A stretch of DNA of 39,123 bases, from NCBI GenBank assembly GCA_900553755.1, contig USEX01000012.1, forward strand, positions 1 through 39,123, in the 5' to 3' direction. The DNA comes from an uncultured Clostridium sp. (lineage in GTDB: Bacteria; Bacillota; Clostridia; TANB77; CAG-508). This document shows positions 17,830 through 24,105 of the stretch, in pieces; the first letter of the stretch is position 1, and each line of letters begins with the position of its first letter. The notes below the pieces were generated by a model. It was given only the letters and a program-made list of their open reading frames with translations, ran no database searches and was not told the DNA's origin. Made by a program: the position numbers and the translations under genes.

Positions 17830-18534
17830 ATGAAAATTGAAGATAGATACACTAAAATATATTCAAGACCACGAATTAAATTTAGTAACAAATTCAAATT
17901 AGATATTATACAAGAAGTATTTTTTATCTCAATTATAGCTGTTATAACTGCAATAATTATAATAAAGTCAATCAATCCAATTGTGGATACGCTATGCTTG
18001 GATGCGGCTAAAAATATAGCGACTAAAATATCAAATGAAGAAGCTACTGCAATAATGGAAAAATATAAATATGAAGACCTTGTTACAATTACTAAAGATA
18101 GCAATAATGATGTGGTTATGATACAAGCAAATGTGAATTCAATAAATGCAATAATCTCAGATATTCCAATACATATACTAGGAAAATTAGAAGAAAATGA
18201 TAATAGTAGCATAAAAATAAGATTGGGGAGTATCTTTGGAATAAAGATGTTATCTGGATATGGACCAAAAATAAATGCCAAAATAGCAAATACAGGAAAT
18301 GTGGAAACAGATTTGAAATCTGATTTTACCTCACAGGGGATAAACCAAACTTTACATAGAATTTATTTAGAATTAAATATGGATGTAAACATACTAACTC
18401 CATATCATATAGTGAATTCCAGAATCACAAATCAAGTATTAATAGCAGAATCTATAATTGTGGGTAATGTACCAAGTGCATATTACAACTTAAATTCTAC
18501 AAATCCAAGTGATACAATAAGTGTAATAAATTAA
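17830..18534 (+). CDS. yunB: Sporulation protein YunB
   Basis: 234 residues. One membrane helix (about 24-46) anchors an extracytoplasmic domain with YunB hallmarks: IKIRLGSIFGIKMLSGYGPKI, TDLKSDFTSQGINQTLHRIY and AESIIVGNVPSAYYN. YunB is expressed in the mother cell in Bacillus and contributes to spore formation; its molecular role is not established. AAGGAG precedes ATG by 7 nt. It follows the sipL-like gene through a terminator, so its expression may depend on read-through. Confidence 0.9.
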   Translation: MKIEDRYTKIYSRPRIKFSNKFKLDIIQEVFFISIIAVITAIIIIKSINPIVDTLCLDAAKNIATKISNEEATAIMEKYKYEDLVTITKDSNNDVVMIQANVNSINAIISDIPIHILGKLEENDNSSIKIRLGSIFGIKMLSGYGPKINAKIANTGNVETDLKSDFTSQGINQTLHRIYLELNMDVNILTPYHIVNSRITNQVLIAESIIVGNVPSAYYNLNSTNPSDTISVIN

Positions 18535-18560
18535 AAAAAGAACCCAATTTCTTGGGTTCT
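18532..18560 (-). terminator. Intrinsic terminator of rplM-rpsI
   Basis: On the minus strand, AGAACCCAA, a 4-nt loop and TTGGGTTCT are followed by seven T. On the plus strand the hairpin is followed by A's, so it would serve yunB only weakly. Confidence 0.85.
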
Positions 18561-18569
18561 AAAAAAATA

Positions 18570-18980
18570 TTATCTCTTTGAGAATTGTGGTGCTTTTCTG
18601 GCTTTTTTAAGACCATATTTCTTTCTTTCTTTCATACGTGGATCTCTTGTTAAGAATCCGTTTGATTTTAAAGTTGGTCTATATTCTTCTCTATTAGCTT
18701 CATTTAAAGCTCTTGCTATACCATGACGGATAGCTCCTGCTTGACCTGAGAATCCGCCACCTCTTACTGTACAAATAACATCAAATTTATCAGCTGTATT
18801 TGTAACTGTTAAAGGTTGTTTTACTATAACTTTTAATGTTTCTTCTCCAAAATATTCATTTAAATCTTTACCGTTAACAGTAATATTACCTTTACCACTA
18901 ACTATTCTAACTCTAGCTATTGAACTTTTTCTTCTACCTGTGCCATTAAATACTACTTGTTCTTTTTTTGCTCTAGGCAT
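18570..18980 (-). CDS. rpsI: Ribosomal protein S9
   Basis: 136-residue 30S subunit protein. Blocks GTGRRKSSIARVR, VRGGGFSGQAGAIRHGIARAL and the C-terminal DPRMKERKKYGLKKARKAPQ, ending in SKR, are diagnostic. The basic tail reaches the decoding site. GGAGG precedes ATG by 8 nt. It lies 19 nt downstream of rplM on the minus strand, the usual L13-S9 operon order. Confidence 0.98.
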   Translation of the reverse strand: MPRAKKEQVVFNGTGRRKSSIARVRIVSGKGNITVNGKDLNEYFGEETLKVIVKQPLTVTNTADKFDVICTVRGGGFSGQAGAIRHGIARALNEANREEYRPTLKSNGFLTRDPRMKERKKYGLKKARKAPQFSKR

Positions 18981-18999
18981 TTCTTATTCCTCCTATAAT

Positions 19000-19434
19000 C
19001 TAAAAATTCCAAATTTCTGGTTTTTGAGCAATATTTTCATGCTCGTTACCTGCATATACTCTTAATTTTTTAGCCATTTGTCTTCCTAAACTATTGTGAG
19101 GAAGCATACCTGTTACAGCTAATGTCATCATTTTTTCTGGTTTGTTTTCTAACATAACTTTAGCAGAAGTTTCTTTCATTCCACCAATGTAACCAGAATG
19201 ATGTCTGTACATTTTTTGGTTCAATTTATTTCCTGTTAAAATAACTTTTTCACAATTTATGATAATAACGTGATCACCTGCATCCATATTAGGAGTATAA
19301 GTAGGTTTATGTTTTCCTCTTAATAATTTTGCTGCTTCTGCTGCAACTCTTCCTAATGGTTTATTTGCGGCATCAATTATATACCATTTTCTTTCAATTT
19401 CACTTTTCTTTATACTATATGTTGTATTATTCAT
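19000..19434 (-). CDS. rplM: Ribosomal protein L13
   Basis: 144-residue 50S subunit protein. The blocks ERKWYIIDAANKPLGRVA, LRGKHKPTYTPNMDAGDHV, KMYRHHSGYIGGMKE and GMLPHNSLGRQMAKKL are typical. I chose the ATG at 19434 because GGAGGG lies 11 nt upstream (19446-19451) and the family start fits; an ATG 15 codons further out lies in the leader. First gene of the rplM-rpsI operon. Confidence 0.97.
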   Translation of the reverse strand: MNNTTYSIKKSEIERKWYIIDAANKPLGRVAAEAAKLLRGKHKPTYTPNMDAGDHVIIINCEKVILTGNKLNQKMYRHHSGYIGGMKETSAKVMLENKPEKMMTLAVTGMLPHNSLGRQMAKKLRVYAGNEHENIAQKPEIWNF

Positions 19435-19536
19435 GGTAAAAAATACCCTCCATTCAAATAATTTATATATATGAAACAATATAATAAATAACTACCGGGG
19501 AGAAGCTATTCATATCTTGTCATATTCACTAAATGC
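19435..19536 (-). promoter_or_regulatory. Candidate L13 (rplM) leader
   Basis: About 100 nt of untranslated leader precede rplM. It contains a hairpin AATAGCT...AGTTATT (about 19486-19509) with one G-U pair and a C-rich TCTCCCC loop. Firmicutes rplM genes are known to carry an autoregulatory L13 leader. I see the hairpin and position but did not match the family model. Confidence 0.4.
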
Positions 19537-19542
19537 TCTACT

Positions 19543-19571
19543 ATTTTATTATAAAAATTTGAAAAAGTCAA
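19543..19571 (-). promoter_or_regulatory. Sigma-A promoter of rplM-rpsI
   Basis: On the minus strand: TTGACT (19571-19566), 17 nt, TAAAAT (19548-19543). Only 18 nt separate its -35 from that of the divergent infC promoter. Confidence 0.6.
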
Positions 19572-19589
19572 GTAAAAAACGAAAAAGTA

Positions 19590-19618
19590 TTGACAATATA
19601 TTTTTTTTAGTGTATTAT
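19590..19618 (+). promoter_or_regulatory. Sigma-A promoter of infC-rpmI-rplT
   Basis: TTGACA (19590-19595), 17 nt, TATTAT (19613-19618). An overlapping TATAAT at 19616 would give 20-nt spacing. It drives a leader of about 135 nt. Confidence 0.7.
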
Positions 19619-19624
19619 AATTAT

Positions 19625-19758
19625 TATTAAAGAAGCAATCCGTGCTCACCTTAGCAGATAGCAAAAGGTTATTGATAAAATTTAATATAATAAATTATAT
19701 ATTTTATTGTACGGATTGGCTTTAGAAGTCAATCTTATTTTTATGGAGGTGTTTTAAT
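19625..19758 (+). promoter_or_regulatory. L20-type leader with attenuator upstream of infC
   Basis: CAATCCGT (19636-19643) can pair with ACGGATTG (19711-19718). The same GATTG is needed for a terminator-like hairpin GATTGGC/GTCAATC (19714-19720 with 19728-19734) followed by TTATTTTTA. The two folds exclude each other. Position before infC-rpmI-rplT and this logic match the Firmicutes L20 leader, where ribosomal protein L20 represses its own operon through the leader RNA. The AT-rich middle part (19675-19710) shows no strong fold. Confidence 0.7.
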
Positions 19759-20274
19759 ATAAAACAAGAGTTACTAATTAATGAAAAAATTAGAGCGAAT
19801 AAAGTTCAAGTTATAGGAGCAAATGGAGAAAAGCTAGGAATCCTTTCATTGTATGAAGCTTTAGATAAAGCAGCTGATGAAAAATTGGATTTAGTATTGG
19901 TATCACCAAATGCAGAACCACCAGTTTGCAAATTAATGAATTATGGAAAATATAAATTTGAACAAGCTAAAAAAGAAAAAGAATCTAAAAAGAACCAAAA
20001 AACTTTTGAAATAAAAGAAATTAGAATTACACCAAATATAGAAAAACACGATTTTGAATTTAAAGCAAAAAATGCAAGAAAATTTCTAGAAGATGGTAAT
20101 AAAGTAAAAATTACAGTTAGATTTAGAGGAAGAGAATTAAATTATGTAAAAGCTGGAGAGGCAAATCTAAATCAATTCTCCGAAGCATTGGCTGATATAG
20201 CTGTGGTTGAGAAAAAACCATTATTAGAAGGAAAAAATATGTTTATTATATTGGCTAAAAAAACTGAAAAATAA
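19759..20274 (+). CDS. infC: Translation initiation factor IF-3 (ATA start)
   Basis: 171 residues counted from ATA 19759. IF-3 binds the 30S subunit and checks the start codon and initiator tRNA. The N-terminal domain begins LLINEKIRANKVQVIGANGE, and the linker and C-terminal domain follow (LVLVSPNAEPPVCKLMNYGKYKFEQ, EIRITPNIEKHDFEFK, KVKITVRFRGRE). The first ordinary start, TTG 19849, would cut off the N-terminal domain. Reading back in frame, the codon 9 nt after GGAGG (19745-19749) is ATA; no ATG, GTG or TTG exists between. infC is known for non-standard starts (ATT in E. coli and B. subtilis) that allow self-control by IF-3. Confidence 0.93.
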   Translation: MKQELLINEKIRANKVQVIGANGEKLGILSLYEALDKAADEKLDLVLVSPNAEPPVCKLMNYGKYKFEQAKKEKESKKNQKTFEIKEIRITPNIEKHDFEFKAKNARKFLEDGNKVKITVRFRGRELNYVKAGEANLNQFSEALADIAVVEKKPLLEGKNMFIILAKKTEK

Positions 20275-20320
20275 ATAGTCAATTGTTATAAATTTAATTA
20301 TCTTTAAGGAGGAGTAAACT

Positions 20321-20527
20321 ATGCCAAAGTTAAAAACAAATAAAGCTGCAAAGAAAAGATATGATTATACAGCTACAGGTAAAGTTAAAAGAACAAAATC
20401 AAACAGAAGACATTTATTAGCAAATAAAACTTCAAGAGCTAAATCAAGAGGAAAAATCCAAGATGCTTACGCAGATAAAACATGTGAAGCAGGAATTAAA
20501 AAATTACTACCATATGGTAACAAATAA
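20321..20527 (+). CDS. rpmI: Ribosomal protein L35
   Basis: 68-residue, very basic 50S protein. MPKLKTNKAAKKRY, TGKVKRTKSNRRHLL and the C-terminal IKKLLPYG are typical. AAGGAGGAG precedes ATG by 7 nt. Middle gene of infC-rpmI-rplT, so under the L20 leader. Confidence 0.97.
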   Translation: MPKLKTNKAAKKRYDYTATGKVKRTKSNRRHLLANKTSRAKSRGKIQDAYADKTCEAGIKKLLPYGNK

Positions 20528-20544
20528 AGGAAGGTGAATAGAGA

Positions 20545-20898
20545 ATGGCAAGAGTAAAAACAGCAATAATAACACGTAAAAAACACAATAAAATATTAAA
20601 AAGAGCAAAAGGATATTATGGAGCAAAGCATTATAGATTTAGAATGGCTAAACAAGCTGTTATGAAATCTGGAGCATATGCATATGTAGGAAGAAAAGAT
20701 AAAAAATCTAACTTCAGAAAATTATGGATAGCAAGAATAAATGCTGCAGCAAGAATGAATGGAATGACTTACAGCAACTTAGTTAACGGATTAAAGAAGG
20801 CTAATGTAGTTATAAACAGAAAAATGTTAGCAGAAATGGCAGTTTCAGATCCAGTTGCTTTTACAAAAGTTGTAGAGATTGCTAAAAAAGCAAAATAA
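20545..20898 (+). CDS. rplT: Ribosomal protein L20
   Basis: 117-residue 50S assembly protein and the likely repressor acting on the leader at 19625-19758. The basic N-terminal extension (RKKHNKILKRAKGYYGAKH) and folded part (YAYVGRKDKKSNFRKLWI, NAAARMNGMTYSNLVNGL) are intact. It starts 17 nt after rpmI and is followed by a terminator. Confidence 0.98.
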   Translation: MARVKTAIITRKKHNKILKRAKGYYGAKHYRFRMAKQAVMKSGAYAYVGRKDKKSNFRKLWIARINAAARMNGMTYSNLVNGLKKANVVINRKMLAEMAVSDPVAFTKVVEIAKKAK

Positions 20899-20906
20899 AA
20901 TAAATA

Positions 20907-20943
20907 AAATTGTAGAATTCATATGAGTACTACAATTTTTTTA
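20907..20943 (+). terminator. Intrinsic terminator after rplT
   Basis: AAATTGTAG (20907-20915) pairs with CTACAATTT (20930-20938) and a T-run follows. The loop can form further pairs. Confidence 0.8.
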
Positions 20944-20968
20944 TTTATATGTAAAGAAGGAGAAAAAA

Positions 20969-21667
20969 ATGGAAAATTGGCTAGAAAGAGAAGAATTATT
21001 AATAGGAAAAGAAAATGTGGAAAAAATAAATAATACGAAAGTAGCAATATTTGGCTGCGGAGGAGTTGGCTCATATGCAGTAGAAGCATTAGCAAGAGCG
21101 GGAATTGGCAAGTTTGTATTAGTAGATAAAGATGTGATTGATTTAACAAATATAAATAGACAATTAATTGCAGATACTACTACTGTTGGACGTGCTAAAG
21201 TGGAAGTTGAGAAAGAAAGAATATTAAAAATAAATCCAAAAGCTAGTGTGGAAATATATAAAGAATTTTATACTGAGAATAATAGAAATGAGTTAGTAAG
21301 AAATGATTACGATTATATAGTGGATGCTATAGATTCAGTGTCTTCTAAAGTTGCACTAATACAGATTGCACATGAAAAAAATGTAAATATAATATCTGCT
21401 ATGGGAATGGGAAATAAATTGAATCCTACTATGATAAATGTAGCAGATATAAGTAAAACTGAAGTATGTCCATTAGCCAAGGTAATGAGAAAGAAATTAA
21501 AACAATTAGGAATATTACATACAAAAGTAGTTTATTCAAAAGAATTGCCAGCAAGAGCTGATAATAGTGAAGAGAACAAAAAAACAACAGCTAGTATAAG
21601 CTTCATGCCTTCAGTAGCAGGATTAATAATGGCAAGTGAGATAATAAAAGATGTTATTAACAAATAA
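20969..21667 (+). CDS. tcdA: tRNA threonylcarbamoyladenosine dehydratase TcdA
   Basis: 232-residue E1-like (ThiF/MoeB fold) enzyme that uses ATP to cyclise t6A37 of tRNA to ct6A. The nucleotide loop is GCGGVGS (about 29-35), with LVDKDVIDLTNINRQ after it. DAIDSVSSKVALI, AMGMGNKLNPT, CPLAKVMRKKLKQ and the late ASISFMPSVAGL block match the YgdL/TcdA subgroup rather than ThiF or MoeB. No sulfur-carrier gene is nearby. AAGGAG precedes ATG by 9 nt. Confidence 0.9.
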   Translation: MENWLEREELLIGKENVEKINNTKVAIFGCGGVGSYAVEALARAGIGKFVLVDKDVIDLTNINRQLIADTTTVGRAKVEVEKERILKINPKASVEIYKEFYTENNRNELVRNDYDYIVDAIDSVSSKVALIQIAHEKNVNIISAMGMGNKLNPTMINVADISKTEVCPLAKVMRKKLKQLGILHTKVVYSKELPARADNSEENKKTTASISFMPSVAGLIMASEIIKDVINK

Positions 21668-21670
21668 AAT

Positions 21671-21700
21671 TGCATAATTTTATAAAAAAAGGAAATGCTA
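21671..21700 (+). promoter_or_regulatory. Possible forespore (sigma-G/F) promoter of the spoVA operon
   Basis: TGCATA (21671) followed after about 18 nt by AATGCTA (21694-21700) loosely resembles the sigma-G pattern (GCATA and CATACTA). spoVA operons are sigma-G dependent in known spore formers and no sigma-A promoter is seen here. The -10 match is imperfect. Confidence 0.3.
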
Positions 21701-21734
21701 ATTCTGAAAATGAAAATTTGGAGGTAAGAGATAA

Positions 21735-21941
21735 ATGGAAAAACATTTAATGATAACAGGGTCTTCAAAAGTTTCGTGGAAAGATGCGGTTATTCAAACA
21801 ATAGCTGAGGCATCAAGAACTTTGGATTACCTAACAGGGATTAGCATTTTAAACCAGAGAGCAAAAATAAATGATAATAGGATAGTTGAATACTATGTTG
21901 ATGTAGATTTAACTTTTATGATTGATAAAGAAAGGGAGTAA
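21735..21941 (+). CDS. Dodecin-family flavin-binding protein
   Basis: 68 residues, the size of dodecins, which assemble into hollow dodecamers that store or buffer flavins. Diagnostic features are ITGSSKVSWKDAVIQTIAEA followed by SRTLDYLTGISILNQRAKI and a final VEYYVDVDLTFMI strand; compare the family pattern GTS-x2-SW-x2-A and V/I-x2-QR/Q-x-G-x-I. It has GGAGGT 8 nt before ATG and lies only 5 nt before spoVAC, so it is the first gene of the spoVA operon. Confidence 0.85.
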   Translation: MEKHLMITGSSKVSWKDAVIQTIAEASRTLDYLTGISILNQRAKINDNRIVEYYVDVDLTFMIDKERE

Positions 21942-21946
21942 AAAAA

Positions 21947-22387
21947 ATGGAAAAGATTAATACACCTAAAGAATATAGCGACTATGTAGATAAAAAATCA
22001 CCTAACTCACCAATATTAAAAAATTGTTTTAATGCGTTCTGGGTAGGAGGATTAATTTGTTCAATTGGGCAAATTATTATGGATTTTTGTATGTATAAAG
22101 GTATGGATAATACACTTTCCTCAACAGTTGTTTCTATATCTTTAATAGCGGTTTCTGCAATATTAACTGGATTAAATGTATTCAACAGAATTGGCAAGTT
22201 TGCAGGTGCAGGTTCTCTAGTACCAATTACGGGTTTTGCAAATTCAATTGTTTCGCCAGCAATAGAATACAAATCAGAAGGTTATGTTATGGGTGTTGGA
22301 GGAAAAATGTTTACAGTTGCAGGACCAGTTTTAGTTTTTGGTATTTCTACATCTGTAATTATAGGAATCATTGCATCTATATTTTAA
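21947..22387 (+). CDS. spoVAC: Stage V sporulation protein SpoVAC
   Basis: 146-residue inner-membrane protein with about four helices. FNAFWVGGLICSIGQII, FNRIGKFAGAGSLVPITGFANSI and YKSEGYVMGVGGKMF are the SpoVAC signatures. SpoVAC works in the SpoVA channel that moves dipicolinic acid into the forespore and releases it at germination; in Bacillus it has been proposed to be mechanosensitive. It is preceded by AAAGGGAG and followed by spoVAD after 18 nt. Confidence 0.96.
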   Translation: MEKINTPKEYSDYVDKKSPNSPILKNCFNAFWVGGLICSIGQIIMDFCMYKGMDNTLSSTVVSISLIAVSAILTGLNVFNRIGKFAGAGSLVPITGFANSIVSPAIEYKSEGYVMGVGGKMFTVAGPVLVFGISTSVIIGIIASIF

Positions 22388-22405
22388 ATTAATGGAGGTT
22401 TTAGC

Positions 22406-23410
22406 GTGAAGAAAATAGGTAAACAAACTATAAGTTTTGATGAACCACCGATAATTGTAGAAACGGCATCAATAGTAGGACCAAAGGAATCAGATGGACC
22501 ACTAGCCAAGTATTTTGATAAATGTTTGGAAGATGAATTTTGGGGAGAAAAAACATGGGAAAAAGCGGAAAGCAAAATAATAAAAGAAACTGTAAATTTG
22601 GTAATTTCAAAAGCAAATTTAGCTAACACAGATATAGACTACTGCTTTGCAGGAGATTTATTAAATCAATGCCTTTCTTGTGATTTTGGATTAAGAGAAA
22701 CTAATATACCTTATTTTGGTATATTTGGAGCATGTTCTACATTTGTGGAAGGAATGTGCTTAGGCTCTGTTTTTATAGAAGGAAAAGCGGCAAATAATGT
22801 AGTGTGCGCAACTTCAAGCCATTTTTGTAGCGCTGAAAAACAATTTAGATTTCCTTTAGAGTTAGGAACACAAAGACCACCAACAGCACAATGGACAGTC
22901 ACAGGAGCTGGAGCTGCAGTACTATCTTCAAATGGTGACGGACCTAAAATAACTAATATAACGCCAGGGAAAATTGTAGATATGGGGATAAAGGATGCAA
23001 ACAATATGGGTGCAGCAATGGCACCAGCAGCATTAGACACTTTAACAGCTCATTTGCAGGATACTGGAAGAAAGCCAAGCTATTATGATGCAATAATAAC
23101 TGGTGATTTAGGACATGTAGGTAAGGAAATATTAGCAGAGATGGCCGAAAGTAAAGGGTACAATATAAATTCTAATTATAATGACTGTGGAGTATTGATG
23201 TTTGATAAAGAAAAACAGGATACTCATTCGGGAGGAAGTGGATGTGCGTGTATAGCAACTACTTTTTCTGGCTACTTTTTTAAACAATTAAAAGAAAAGA
23301 AAATTAAAAAAATATTATTGATGGCAACAGGAGCGCTTATGAATTCCACAAGTACACAGCAAGGTGAAACAATACCAGGAATAGCACATGCCGTATCAAT
23401 TGAAATTTAA
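22406..23410 (+). CDS. spoVAD: Stage V sporulation protein SpoVAD
   Basis: 334-residue thiolase-fold protein that binds dipicolinic acid on the inner spore membrane. Typical blocks are TASIVGPKESDGPLAKYFD, AGDLLNQCLSCDFGLR, FGACSTFVEG (the thiolase-like Cys), ITGDLGHVGKEI and HSGGSGCACIATTF. Start is GTG 22406, 8 nt after GGAGG. It sits between spoVAC and spoVAE, the usual C-D-E order. Confidence 0.97.
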   Translation: MKKIGKQTISFDEPPIIVETASIVGPKESDGPLAKYFDKCLEDEFWGEKTWEKAESKIIKETVNLVISKANLANTDIDYCFAGDLLNQCLSCDFGLRETNIPYFGIFGACSTFVEGMCLGSVFIEGKAANNVVCATSSHFCSAEKQFRFPLELGTQRPPTAQWTVTGAGAAVLSSNGDGPKITNITPGKIVDMGIKDANNMGAAMAPAALDTLTAHLQDTGRKPSYYDAIITGDLGHVGKEILAEMAESKGYNINSNYNDCGVLMFDKEKQDTHSGGSGCACIATTFSGYFFKQLKEKKIKKILLMATGALMNSTSTQQGETIPGIAHAVSIEI

Positions 23411-23424
23411 GGAGGTCAATTTAA

Positions 23425-23811
23425 ATGGAATTTATACAAAACATTGACTGGATGCAATTATTAAGATGTTTTATAACAGGTGGAGCAATATGCATAATTG
23501 GACAAATATTATTGGATAAAACAAAATTAACACCTGCAAGAATATTAGTAACTTTTGTAACTGTTGGAGCAATACTTGGAGGACTAGGAATATATAAATA
23601 TTTAATAGATTTTGCTGGAGCTGGAGCAACAGTGCCTCTTACAGGGTTTGGAGCAAATTTATCAAAAGGAGCAATAGAATCAGTAAAGGAAATAGGAGTT
23701 TTAGGAGCCTTTATTGGAGGGGTTAAAGCTTCTGCTGGAGGAATAGCAGCAGCTATATTCTTTGGATATTTAGCATCTTTGATTGCAAAACCAAAAATAA
23801 AAAAACAATAA
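23425..23811 (+). CDS. spoVAE: Stage V sporulation protein SpoVAE (SpoVAEb type)
   Basis: 128-residue membrane protein with three or four helices. RCFITGGAICIIGQILLD, DFAGAGATVPLTGFGANLSKGA and KASAGGIAAAIFFGYL are SpoVAE signatures; it shares the AGAG-VP-TGF block with SpoVAC. Part of the dipicolinic acid channel complex. AAGGAGG lies 9 nt before ATG. No spoVAA, B or F gene follows, consistent with the reduced clostridial operon. Confidence 0.95.
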   Translation: MEFIQNIDWMQLLRCFITGGAICIIGQILLDKTKLTPARILVTFVTVGAILGGLGIYKYLIDFAGAGATVPLTGFGANLSKGAIESVKEIGVLGAFIGGVKASAGGIAAAIFFGYLASLIAKPKIKKQ

Positions 23812-23826
23812 TATATTAAAAAAATA

Positions 23827-23855
23827 TTGAAAAATAATTTTGGTAATGATATAGT
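23827..23855 (+). promoter_or_regulatory. Sigma-A promoter in front of a decayed gene
   Basis: TTGAAA (23827-23832), 17 nt, TATAGT (23850-23855), 34 nt before ATG 23890 with an AAGGAA binding site. It may also contribute to pyrG if transcription passes the terminator at 24035. Confidence 0.5.
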
Positions 23856-23889
23856 AATAATCGAAAATAAATCAATGGAAGGAATATAT

Positions 23890-24010
23890 ATGGAAATAAC
23901 CACAACTCAAGCTTGCATATATAACGGCTTCAACATTTAATATGGATGATGAAGAGCAATTAGAAAAAGATTCTGAAATGATATTAAATAGTTTTGTTTG
24001 GAACAACTAA
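23890..24010 (+). pseudogene. Decayed gene remnant (start plus C-terminal fragment, frameshifted)
   Basis: ATG 23890 with a binding site opens 16 codons and stops at 23938-23940. In the next frame, codons from about 23906 to the stop at 24008-24010 read KLAYITASTFNMDDEEQLEK and go on to end in MILNSFVWNN. That looks like the real C-terminus of a secreted or lipid-anchored domain (the pattern 'tytas...ll..a..ii.SF.w' is common in PsbP-like and related proteins). Promoter, start and tail without a body suggest an internal deletion plus frameshift. The parent family is not identified, and two unrelated tiny peptides cannot be excluded. Confidence 0.4.
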
Positions 24011-24034
24011 ATAATATAAAAATAAGCTAAAAAT

Positions 24035-24087
24035 AATAGGCTAAAAAAAAACACTCTTTTTGTGTTTGATTTTAGCCTTATTTTTTA
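24035..24087 (+). terminator. Terminator just upstream of pyrG, possible attenuator
   Basis: AATAGGCTAAAA (24035-24046) pairs with TTTTAGCCTTATT (24070-24082) with one bulge, followed by T's. The pyrG binding site AAAGGAGG begins right after the T-run, so any pyrG promoter should lie upstream of it. A near-copy of the left arm, AATAAGCTAAAA, lies at 24020-24031. Confidence 0.7.
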
Positions 24088-24105
24088 TTTAAAGGAGGAA
24101 AAAAT

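Noticed and set aside
15837..18534. Search for CRISPR arrays, tRNAs, IS elements and phage genes across the window
   Set aside because: No regularly spaced repeats, cloverleaf sequences, transposases or integrases were seen; the only mobile-looking item is the small minus-strand gene at 25787.
23421..23903. 160-residue minus-strand frame opposite spoVAE
   Set aside because: spoVAE is unambiguous on the plus strand; the antisense frame has no ribosome binding site or recognisable domain.
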